Below, piece after piece: positions 43,318 to 50,285 of a DNA stretch of 64,000 nucleotides. A program made the translations under genes and the position numbers. The stretch is taken from contig NZ_MECJ01000024.1 of NCBI RefSeq assembly GCF_014596475.1, positions 285,367 through 349,366 of the forward strand. The letters are read 5' to 3'. Within the stretch, counting starts at the first letter, position 1. The number at the start of each line of letters is the position of its first letter. The notes below the pieces were generated by a model. The model made no database searches, was not told where the DNA came from, and saw nothing but the letters and a program-made list of their open reading frames with translations. This DNA comes from Streptomyces sp. CBMA152. Lineage in GTDB: Bacteria; Actinomycetota; Actinomycetes; Streptomycetales; Streptomycetaceae.

Positions 43318-44124
43318 ATGCCCGAAGGAGACACGGTCTGGCAGACCGCTCGGCGGCTGGACGAGGCGCTGAGTGGGCGCACGCTGACCCGGTCCGACCT
43401 GCGCGTACCCCGCCTCGCCACCGTCGACCTCGCCGGACGCACCGTGCTGGACGTCACCCCGCGCGGCAAGCACCTGCTCACCCGGATCGAGGGCGGCCTC
43501 ACCCTCCACTCGCATCTGCGGATGGAGGGCTCCTGGCGGGTGTTCGCGCCCGGCGAGCGGTGGCGCGGCGGGCGCGGGGACCAGATCCGGGCGATCCTCG
43601 CCACCGAAGACCGCACGGCCGTCGGATACCGGCTGGCCGTGCTCGACCTGCTCCGCACCCGCGACGAACACCGCGTCGTCGGCCACCTCGGCCCCGATCT
43701 GCTCGGACCCGACTGGGACCCGGAGCTCGCCCTGAGCAATCTGCTCCAGGACCCCGACCGCCCCCTCGGCGAGGCCCTGCTCGACCAGCGCAACCTCGCC
43801 GGTGTGGGCAACATCTACAAGTCCGAGATCTGCTTCGCGGTACGGGCCGTCCCCTGGCTCCGGGTCGGCGAACTCCCCGCCCCCGAACGGGTCGTGGCCG
43901 CCGCCAAGAAGATCCTCGAAGCCAACCGGGAACGCACGTCGCGCAAGGTGTACGTGTACGGCCGCAGCGGCCAGCCCTGCCCGCGCTGCGGGACCGCCCT
44001 GCGCACCACCACCCAGCGCGACCCCGCCGGCAGCGAGCGCCCCACGTACTGGTGCCCCCGCTGCCAGCCCAACCCTCCGGCCGACAACTCACCGACCAAC
44101 AACAACCCCACACGACCAGCATAG
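43318..44124 (+). CDS. nei: Fpg/Nei family DNA glycosylase
   Basis: Bifunctional base-excision glycosylase/AP lyase of 268 residues. The catalytic start MPEGDT gives Pro2 and Glu3; LTLHSHLRMEGSW and LLDQRNLAGVGNIYKSEI (helix-two-turn-helix) follow. A C-terminal zinc finger has CPRC and CPRC pairs around residues 221-253. The Nei-type PEGDT start favours oxidised-pyrimidine repair. GGAGG is located upstream of the ATG. Follows lhr. Confidence 0.94.
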   Translation: MPEGDTVWQTARRLDEALSGRTLTRSDLRVPRLATVDLAGRTVLDVTPRGKHLLTRIEGGLTLHSHLRMEGSWRVFAPGERWRGGRGDQIRAILATEDRTAVGYRLAVLDLLRTRDEHRVVGHLGPDLLGPDWDPELALSNLLQDPDRPLGEALLDQRNLAGVGNIYKSEICFAVRAVPWLRVGELPAPERVVAAAKKILEANRERTSRKVYVYGRSGQPCPRCGTALRTTTQRDPAGSERPTYWCPRCQPNPPADNSPTNNNPTRPA

Positions 44125-44154
44125 TTGACGGGCCGTCAGATCCGGTCGTACCGT
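44125..44154 (+). promoter_or_regulatory. Promoter for the SDR gene, leaderless type
   Basis: TTGACG at 44125-44130 and TACCGT at 44149-44154 with an 18-base spacer. The ATG at 44161 is 6 bases past the -10, so the transcript should start at or next to the start codon. Confidence 0.55.
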
Positions 44155-44160
44155 CCCCGC

Positions 44161-44925
44161 ATGCCCCTCTCGGCGTACGACCTCACCGATCGCACCGCCT
44201 TCGTCACCGGCGCCGCCGGGGGTATCGGGCGGGCCAGCGCCGTTCTGCTTGCCGAGGCCGGTGCCGTCGTGCACTGCGCGGACCGCGACGAAGGGGGCCT
44301 GCGGGAGACCCAGGAGCTGATCGCCAAGGCGGGCGGCACCGCGTACACCCACACGCTCGACGTGACCGACCGCGCCCCACTGCGCGCGGCCGTCCGGAGC
44401 GCGGGCCGGATCGACATCCTGGCCGCCATCGCCGGGATCATGCACTTCGGCGCGGTCCTGGACACCGACGACGCCGATCTCGACCGCGTCCTCGCCGTCA
44501 ACTTCAAGGGCGTGCTGTACGCCTGCCAGGAGGCGGCCCGCGTCATGATCGAGAACGGCACCCCGGGGAGCATCATCACGATGGCGTCCGGGGCCGTCGA
44601 CTCCGCCGGGCCCGGTCTGTTCTGCTACAGCGCCTCGAAGGCGGCCGTCGTCCAGCTCACCAAGACCCTCGCCACCGAGCTCGGCCCGCACTCCATCCGC
44701 GTCAACGCCGTGGCCCCGGGGTGGGTCCGTACCCCGATGACCGAGCGGCACGAGGCCGACCAGCAGCAACGGATCGAGTCGACGATGGTGCGGCTCTCCC
44801 CGCTCGGCCGGGTCGGCGCGCCCGAGGACATCGCCCACACCGTGCTCCATCTGGCGTCGGACGCCTCGTCGTTCACGACGGGCCAGATCCTCCGCCCGAA
44901 CGGCGGCGTCGCGATGCCCTGGTGA
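44161..44925 (+). CDS. Short-chain dehydrogenase/reductase
   Basis: 254 residues from ATG 44161. Rossmann motif TGAAGGIGRA, active-site YSASK with the preceding Ser in ITMASGAVDS and APGWVRTPM. NAD(P)-dependent oxidoreductase of unknown substrate. No Shine-Dalgarno precedes the ATG, which fits a leaderless transcript. The longer frame from a TTG at 44125 would run through the promoter and is rejected. Confidence 0.92.
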   Translation: MPLSAYDLTDRTAFVTGAAGGIGRASAVLLAEAGAVVHCADRDEGGLRETQELIAKAGGTAYTHTLDVTDRAPLRAAVRSAGRIDILAAIAGIMHFGAVLDTDDADLDRVLAVNFKGVLYACQEAARVMIENGTPGSIITMASGAVDSAGPGLFCYSASKAAVVQLTKTLATELGPHSIRVNAVAPGWVRTPMTERHEADQQQRIESTMVRLSPLGRVGAPEDIAHTVLHLASDASSFTTGQILRPNGGVAMPW

Positions 44926-45166
44926 TCGCCGTGTCCTCGACACGCGCCGGACCTGAGGCACGCGCCGAGTCCCCGCCGCGCACCGAGCCCGTCACACGTA
45001 CCGGCCCCACCACGTGCACCGGCAGCAGGCTCAGCCCCCAGCCGCCCACCACCATCGCGCCCTCGGTCACTCCCGCCTCGCCCGGCACCGTCAGCAGCCG
45101 CAGCGCGGCCCACCACCACAGCGCCCCCACCACGAGCGCCGGCACCCATCGCACCGCCACTTTCAT
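44873..45166 (-). CDS. Small membrane protein, function unknown
   Basis: 97 residues, one or two hydrophobic helices near the N-terminus (WVPALVVGALWWWAALRLL; EGAMVVGGWGLSLLPVHVV) and a basic, low-complexity tail. The ATG at 45166 has an ideal GAGGAGG. It overlaps the end of the SDR gene by 53 bases on the other strand. No recognised family. Confidence 0.65.
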   Translation of the reverse strand: MKVAVRWVPALVVGALWWWAALRLLTVPGEAGVTEGAMVVGGWGLSLLPVHVVGPVRVTGSVRGGDSARASGPARVEDTAITRASRRRRSGGGSGPS

Positions 45167-45272
45167 GGCCGCCTCCTCAGGCCGACGCTAGACGGCCCCC
45201 CTCATACGCCGGGAGGGCGCACCGAGTACGGCCCCGGCGCGCCCACCACCACGCACGCCCCCGCAAGCCCTC

Positions 45273-45743
45273 TCAGGCCTGTTCCGCCTGGAACATCCAC
45301 GCATGCTTCTCCAGCTCGGCCGTGAGCCCGATCAGCACGTCCTGGCTGATGGGGTCCGGCTCGGCCGTGGCGTCGATCCGCTCCCGCATCCGCGCGACCA
45401 CCGCACCCAGCGCGTCGACGAGGATCCGTACCGCGTCGCCGTCCTTCACCCAGCCGGTCGGCACCTTGCCGATCGCGCTCGACGACGCCACGGTCGCCGC
45501 CCGCCCGTCCGGGGTCACACCCAGCGCGGCGGCCCGCTCGGCCACCGTGTCCGAGTGCAGCCTGGCCGTGTCCACCACCTCGTCGAGCTGGAGGTGTACG
45601 GACCTGAAGCGCGGCCCGACGACATTCCAGTGCACCTGCTTGGCGACCAGCGACAGATCCACCAGATCGACGAGGGCGCCTTGCAGCGCGTCGCCGACGA
45701 CTTTGAGTTCCGCCTCGGACAGCGAGCTCTTCACGACAGACAT
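45273..45743 (-). CDS. dps: Dps family DNA-protection/ferritin-like protein
   Basis: 156 residues. Dps dodecamers store iron and shield DNA. The ferroxidase region is KQVHWNVVGPRFRSVHLQLDEVVD, with ligands His and Asp/Glu in place, and RASSxx-type surface loops follow. No long DNA-binding tail is present at the N-terminus. ATG at 45743 with GGAG. In S. coelicolor one of three dps genes lies at this locus. The upstream region has a long CA/GT-rich tract. Confidence 0.93.
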   Translation of the reverse strand: MSVVKSSLSEAELKVVGDALQGALVDLVDLSLVAKQVHWNVVGPRFRSVHLQLDEVVDTARLHSDTVAERAAALGVTPDGRAATVASSSAIGKVPTGWVKDGDAVRILVDALGAVVARMRERIDATAEPDPISQDVLIGLTAELEKHAWMFQAEQA

Positions 45744-45881
45744 CCAGGCACTCCGTTCCGTACGCGTCGACTTCCGTGCGCGACGAGTTCCACACACCGG
45801 CACGCCCACACACGCACACACGCACCGGCTCCCCCACCTTGGCACATAAGCAGCAAATGGGGCATGCCGAGGCAAAGAGAA

Positions 45882-45914
45882 GCCCCGGCCGGTCAACGTT
45901 CGACCGGCCGGGGC
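45882..45914 (-). terminator. Hairpin terminator after clgR
   Basis: GCCCCGGCCGGTC and GACCGGCCGGGGC, 13-bp arms, loop AACGTTC, 27 bases past the clgR stop on the minus strand and in front of dps. Confidence 0.75.
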
Positions 45915-45940
45915 CCACTCACGCACAACGCCCGACAGAG

Positions 45941-46324
45941 TCAGGCCGCGACGACGTCCACCGCTTCCGCGGGTGCCTTGATCGTCACCCGCTCGGTCGG
46001 GACACCGGTCACCGACGTCACAGAGATCGAATTGAGCATCGGACGTACCGGTGCACGCACCGGATCGCTCGCCGCTGCCGACTCGGCCAGCTCGGCGAGT
46101 GCCAGCTCGTCGCTCACTTCCCGCATGAGCTCGGACATCCGTACGTCAAGCGCGTCGCAGATCGCGGAGAGCAGCTCGGAGGAAGCCTCCTTCTGCCCCC
46201 GCTCCACCTCGGAGAGATAGCCGAGTGAGACTCGGGCGGACGAGGAGACTTCGCGCAGAGTACGGCCCTGGCGCTGGCGCTGCCGACGCAGCACGTCACC
46301 CAGCAGGCGACGGAGCAGAATCAT
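45941..46324 (-). CDS. clgR: XRE-family regulator ClgR
   Basis: 127-residue regulator of clp protease genes in actinobacteria. The HTH is at residues 14-68 (RTLREVSSSARVSLGYLSEVERGQKEASSELLSAICDALD). The protein ends in AEAVDVVAA: an Ala-Ala C-terminus is required for ClpP degradation of related regulators, so it may be unstable. ATG at 46324 with GAGGAGGGAG. Located between cinA and dps, as in other Streptomyces. Confidence 0.9.
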   Translation of the reverse strand: MILLRRLLGDVLRRQRQRQGRTLREVSSSARVSLGYLSEVERGQKEASSELLSAICDALDVRMSELMREVSDELALAELAESAAASDPVRAPVRPMLNSISVTSVTGVPTERVTIKAPAEAVDVVAA

Positions 46325-46433
46325 CGGTGGCTCCCTCCTCGGACCGCGTAGCCGCATCCTTCACGCCCCACCGTACCGCCTCGCGCTGCGGCCGTGCGGG
46401 GAGCGATGTCGTGTTCACTCAGGGCTGCAAACA

Positions 46434-46943
46434 TCAATTCCCCCCGTTCTGTTCCGTATCCTGTGCCCGCGCATCTTCGCCGAGTTCACCGGAGAGCAGT
46501 TCGAGCACGCTCCGTACACTCTCTCTACGGATTTCCGCCCTGTCGCCGTTCAACCGCAAAGCGGCGGTTTTCCCTTTCCCGTCCGGTCCCCGGACCGCCA
46601 CGTACACGGTCCCGACCGGCTGTCCATCCTGCTGCTCGGGCCCCGCGACGCCGGTCGTCGCGATGCCCCAGTCGGCACCCAGAACGGCCCGCACACCCGC
46701 CGCCATCTGCTGCGCGACCTCGGGATCGACCGCTCCGCGCTCGGCCAGAAGGGTCCCGTCGACGCCCAGCACGTCCCGCTTCAGCTCCGTCGCGTACGCC
46801 GTCACCGAGCCCCGGAAGGCCCGCGACGCACCCGGCACCCCGGTCAGCTCGGCGGCCACCAGACCACCGGTCAGCGACTCCGCAGCCGCGACCGTCTGGT
46901 CACGCTCCGTGAGCAGTTGCAGGACCCGGGCCGCCTCGCTCAC
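46434..46943 (-). CDS. cinA: CinA-like nicotinamide-nucleotide amidase domain protein
   Basis: 169-residue stand-alone CinA C-terminal domain (deamidates NMN). Motifs: AAESLTGGLVAAELTGVPGAS, GSVTAYATELKRDVLGV, IATTGVAGP and GTVYVAVRGPDG. GTG at 46943 overlaps the pgsA stop (GTGA). The N-terminal domain of longer CinA proteins is absent, as is usual in this genus. Confidence 0.93.
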   Translation of the reverse strand: MSEAARVLQLLTERDQTVAAAESLTGGLVAAELTGVPGASRAFRGSVTAYATELKRDVLGVDGTLLAERGAVDPEVAQQMAAGVRAVLGADWGIATTGVAGPEQQDGQPVGTVYVAVRGPDGKGKTAALRLNGDRAEIRRESVRSVLELLSGELGEDARAQDTEQNGGN

Positions 46944-47629
46944 CGGCCCGGTCCCTCCACGGCGGTCTCGGCGGCGCGCTCCGCGCGCTGCGCCGCGAGC
47001 CCCGAACGCCTCAGTACGACCGCCTGTCGCACATAGTCGAGCCCGGTGACAACGGTCAGCACCACGGCGACCACCATCACCCACAAGCGCAGGGTGGCCA
47101 GCGGACCCGTGAGCGCCAGCACGTACATCCCCGTCGCCGTGCCCTGCGCCAGGGTCTTGAGCTTCCCGCCCCGGCTGGCGGGAATCACCCCATGCCTGAT
47201 GACCCAGAAACGAAGGAGCGTGATCCCGAGTTCCCGGAACAGGATCACTCCGGTGACCCACCACGGCAGATCGCCCAGCGAGGAGAGACAGATCAGCGCG
47301 GAACCCATGATCGCCTTGTCGGCGATCGGGTCGGCGATCTTCCCGAAGTCCGTGACCAGGTTGTACGTACGGGCCAGATGCCCGTCGAAGATGTCCGTGA
47401 TCATGGCGACGGCGAACGCAGCCCACGCCCAGGCCCGCCAGGCCGGGTCGTAGCCGCCGTCCTGCAGCATCAGCACCACGAAGCCCGGGACGAGCACGAG
47501 CCGCACCATGGTGAGGATGTTGGCGATGTTCCAGAGGCTGGCCTGGTTGACGGCCGCAGCGCCCAGCTTGCCGCCGGGCGCCGGCGTCCGGCCGGTACCG
47601 CCCGCCGCGGATGCCGGGACTCCGGTCAT
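46940..47629 (-). CDS. pgsA: CDP-diacylglycerol-glycerol-3-phosphate phosphatidyltransferase
   Basis: 229 residues, four to five membrane helices. The CDP-alcohol phosphotransferase motif is DIFDGHLARTYNLVTDFG with the two aspartates of KIADPIADK, in the D-x2-DG-x2-AR-x8-G-x3-D-x3-D order. Makes phosphatidylglycerol phosphate. Both ends overlap: start with the rimO stop (ATGA), stop with the cinA start, so the three genes are translationally coupled. Confidence 0.95.
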   Translation of the reverse strand: MTGVPASAAGGTGRTPAPGGKLGAAAVNQASLWNIANILTMVRLVLVPGFVVLMLQDGGYDPAWRAWAWAAFAVAMITDIFDGHLARTYNLVTDFGKIADPIADKAIMGSALICLSSLGDLPWWVTGVILFRELGITLLRFWVIRHGVIPASRGGKLKTLAQGTATGMYVLALTGPLATLRLWVMVVAVVLTVVTGLDYVRQAVVLRRSGLAAQRAERAAETAVEGPGR

Positions 47630-49101
47630 CTGGCCGCCTCCTCAAGGACGTCGAGACTCGTCACCACCAGGTCGACACCCTCGGCGGCGACGACCTTCGC
47701 CTCGACGATACGGCCCGGGGTCAGGCCCGCGCCCTCGGTGAACCGCACTTGACCATCGGTCTCGGGCGCCTGGTGCTCGGCGCGGCCGATCACGCCGTCC
47801 TCGGGGTCCACCGACTCGACCAGCACCCGCACGGTGTCGCCGATGCGCTCCTCGGCGCGCTGGGCGGTCAGCTCCTCGGCGAGCCGCGAGAGGTGGTCGA
47901 GCCGCTCGGCGATCACCTCGTCGGAGAGCTTGTTCTCGTACGTGACCGCCTCGGTGCCCTCCTCGTCGGAGTAGCCGAAGACGCCGATGGCGTCGAGGCG
48001 GGCGCTGGAGAGGAAGCGTTCCAGCTCCTTGAAGTCGTCCTCGGTCTCACCGGGGAAGCCCACGATGAAGTTGGACCGCACACCGGCCTGCGGGGCCTTG
48101 GCGCGGATGGTCTCCAGGAGCTCCAGGAACCGCTCGGTGTCGCCGAAGCGCCGCATCGCGCGCAGCACACCGGGCGCGGAGTGCTGGAAGGACAGGTCGA
48201 AGTACGGCACGACCTTGTCGGTCGAGGTCAGCACGTCGATCAGGCCCGGCCGCATCTCGGCGGGCTGGAGGTAGCTGACACGTACACGCTCAATGCCCTC
48301 GACGGCCGCGAGCTCGGGCAGCAGCGTCTCCAGGAGCCGGATGTCGCCGAGGTCCTTGCCGTACGAGGTGTTGTTCTCGGAGACCAGCATGACCTCCTTG
48401 ACGCCCTGCTCGGCCAGCCAGCGCGTCTCGCCGAGCACGTCCGAGGGGCGGCGCGAGATGAACGAGCCGCGGAAGGACGGGATGGCGCAGAAGGTGCAGC
48501 GGCGGTCGCAGCCGGAGGCGAGCTTCACCGAGGCCACCGGGCTGGTGTCCAGGCGGCGGCGCAGCGGCGCGCGCGGCCCGGAGGCGGGCGCGAGGCCGTC
48601 GGGCAGGTCCTCGGGGGCGCTCTCCTGGGCGTCCTGCGCGTGGCCGGGCAGGGCCACGTCGGCGCTCTGGCGCTCGACGGGGCTCAGCGGCAGCAGCTTG
48701 CGCCGGTCGCGCGGGGTGTGCGCCTCTACGCTGCCACCGCTGAGGATGGTCTGGAGGCGGTTGGAGATGTCGGCGTAGTCGTCGAAGCCGAGCACGCCGT
48801 CGGCCTCGGGCAGCGCGTCGGCGAGCTCCTTGCCGTACCGCTCGGCCATGCAGCCGACGGCGACCACGGCCTGGGTCCTGCCGTGGTCCTTCAGATCATT
48901 GGCTTCGAGGAGGGCGTCGACGGAGTCCTTCTTGGCGGCTTCGACGAACCCACAGGTGTTGACGACGGCGACATCCGCGTCCGAGGCGTCCTCGACGAGC
49001 TCCCAGCCGTCCGCTGCCAAGCGGCCTGCAAGCTCCTCCGAGTCCACCTCGTTACGGGCGCAGCCGAGAGTGACAAGGGCGACGGTACGGCGTTCGGGCA
49101 T
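47626..49101 (-). CDS. rimO: Ribosomal protein S12 methylthiotransferase RimO
   Basis: Radical-SAM enzyme of 491 residues. UPF0004 domain with TLGCARNEVDSE, VNTCGFVEAAK and VGCMAERY; radical SAM triad in GCDRRCTFCAIP; TRAM domain at the C-terminus. An extra 40-residue insertion (PGHAQDAQESAPEDLPDG) precedes the SAM domain. ATG at 49101. First gene of the coupled rimO-pgsA-cinA set. Confidence 0.96.
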   Translation of the reverse strand: MPERRTVALVTLGCARNEVDSEELAGRLAADGWELVEDASDADVAVVNTCGFVEAAKKDSVDALLEANDLKDHGRTQAVVAVGCMAERYGKELADALPEADGVLGFDDYADISNRLQTILSGGSVEAHTPRDRRKLLPLSPVERQSADVALPGHAQDAQESAPEDLPDGLAPASGPRAPLRRRLDTSPVASVKLASGCDRRCTFCAIPSFRGSFISRRPSDVLGETRWLAEQGVKEVMLVSENNTSYGKDLGDIRLLETLLPELAAVEGIERVRVSYLQPAEMRPGLIDVLTSTDKVVPYFDLSFQHSAPGVLRAMRRFGDTERFLELLETIRAKAPQAGVRSNFIVGFPGETEDDFKELERFLSSARLDAIGVFGYSDEEGTEAVTYENKLSDEVIAERLDHLSRLAEELTAQRAEERIGDTVRVLVESVDPEDGVIGRAEHQAPETDGQVRFTEGAGLTPGRIVEAKVVAAEGVDLVVTSLDVLEEAAR

Positions 49102-49172
49102 GGACTCAAGACTACTTTGTCCCGGCCCTCACCCCCGCCCCGAGGGTTGATCAAGGAACCGGGGGGCCGTGC

Positions 49173-50030
49173 TCAGCCGACGACCGGGTCGCCCTTGGTG
49201 TACGTCAGCCGCTCCACCTGGCCGTCCTCGAACTGGTCACCGACCTTCTTGCCGTTGACGTAGAGCTCGATCGCGCCCGCGTTGCCGAGGATGAGATCGA
49301 TCTTCTCGCCGTCCACGAAGGTCTTCGACTCGCCCTTCTCCAGGAGGCCGTCGTAGAGCACCTTGCCGTTGTGCGCCTTGGCGGAGATCCAGCTCCGGTC
49401 GGAGATCGCGCTCAGCTTGACCGTGACCTTGTCCTGCGGCGCGGCCGCGATGGCGCTGTCCGAGGGGGCGGGCTTGGAGGCGGGGGGCGTGCTCGGGGCC
49501 GGCTTGGGGGCGGGGCTCTGCTGGGTCTGGGTGGGGCCCTCGGCGACCTGGGTGTTCCTGTCCTTGGAGTCGCCGCTGCCGCTGAACATCGTGAAGCCGG
49601 CGAAGCCGACGACCACCACGATGGCGGCGACCATGGCCGCGGTCCAGTTGGGCCGGCGCCGCTCGGGCCTGATCCGCTCGGCCTCGAACATGGGCGCCGC
49701 GGGCGTGGGCGCGGGTCGGCCGCCGTGCTCCGCGTCGTACTGCGCGACCAGGGGCTCCGAATCGAGCCCCACGGCTCGGGCCACCGTACGGATGTGACCG
49801 CGCGCGTAGACGTCGCCGCCGCACCGGGAGAAGTCGTCCTCTTCGAGCCCGTGGACGATGGGGACGCGCACTCTCGTGATCGAACTGACCTCGTCGACGG
49901 TCAGTCCGGACGCGATGCGGGCCTGCTTGAGGGCATGACCGATGGTGGGCCGGTCGTCGTCAGCAAAGGAGGGCCGGTCGTCGTCGCCGAGGGAAGGCCG
50001 GTCGTCTTCGGGAGAGTTGCCGATGGACAC
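49173..50030 (-). CDS. RodZ-like membrane-anchored HTH protein
   Basis: 285 residues. An acidic N-terminus with four DDRP repeats, an HTH_25-type DNA-binding domain (residues 30-100: TIGHALKQARIASGLTVDEV), one membrane helix (TAAMVAAIVVVVGFAGFTMF, about 131-150), a Pro/Ala-rich linker and an extracytoplasmic DUF4115 domain. This is the RodZ domain order; RodZ couples cell-shape machinery to the membrane. GTG at 50030. The gene lies between ftsK and rimO and has an unusual leader described separately. Confidence 0.85.
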   Translation of the reverse strand: MSIGNSPEDDRPSLGDDDRPSFADDDRPTIGHALKQARIASGLTVDEVSSITRVRVPIVHGLEEDDFSRCGGDVYARGHIRTVARAVGLDSEPLVAQYDAEHGGRPAPTPAAPMFEAERIRPERRRPNWTAAMVAAIVVVVGFAGFTMFSGSGDSKDRNTQVAEGPTQTQQSPAPKPAPSTPPASKPAPSDSAIAAAPQDKVTVKLSAISDRSWISAKAHNGKVLYDGLLEKGESKTFVDGEKIDLILGNAGAIELYVNGKKVGDQFEDGQVERLTYTKGDPVVG

Positions 50031-50072
50031 GGGGGCGCCTTTCGAGCGTGAGCCACCTGCTGGGTGTTCAGT

Positions 50073-50126
50073 CTAGGGGGGGTACGAAAGGGTGGGGCAA
50101 CCGGGAGGGCGGAGTTTGTACGCCAT
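50073..50126 (-). CDS. Candidate 17-residue leader peptide before the RodZ-like gene
   Basis: ATG at 50126 opens a frame encoding MAYKLRPPGCPTLSYPP, ending TAG at 50073, 42 bases before the RodZ-like start. The ribosome site GGAGGAAGGGAGGAGG is as strong as any in the window, 8 bases upstream. It ends in Tyr-Pro-Pro-stop, a sequence type that slows release. Reading frame and ribosome site are seen; a regulatory role is inferred. Could be a chance ORF. Confidence 0.5.
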   Translation of the reverse strand: MAYKLRPPGCPTLSYPP

Positions 50127-50236
50127 CGGAATGGCCTCCTCCCTTCCTCCTAACGGGTCAGGAGGCGGGCATGTTCCTGCCCTTCGCCCAACTGGACGTA
50201 CAACCAAGGCAAAAGGTTGCCCCACGCTCCCTTTCG
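50085..50236. repeat. Nested imperfect inverted repeat in the RodZ-like leader
   Basis: Three nested arm pairs: 50085-50102 with 50215-50236 (CGAAAGGG-TGGGGCAACC, 4-base insertion in one arm); 50116-50122 with 50197-50203 (TTGTACG/CGTACAA); 50134-50140 with 50160-50166 (GCCTCCT/AGGAGGC). The RNA could fold into one long hairpin that encloses the ribosome site of the leader peptide. Confidence 0.6.
50194..50221 (-). promoter_or_regulatory. ECF (sigma-E-like) promoter candidate for the RodZ-like gene
   Basis: On the minus strand GGCAACC (50215-50221) and CGTCC (50194-50198) are 16 bases apart, close to the sigma-E pattern GCAAC-N16-CGTCT. Transcription would start near 50187, giving a leader of about 150 bases. 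Confidence 0.45.
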
Positions 50237-50285
50237 AGTGGTCCTCCAGGTCGCGGGACGGGCCGCCGGGGCCCGCCCCGGGCCT

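Noticed and set aside
45202..45918. 238-codon frame opposite and across the dps gene
   Set aside because: Frame-shifted reading of dps; the known Dps protein explains the coding signal.
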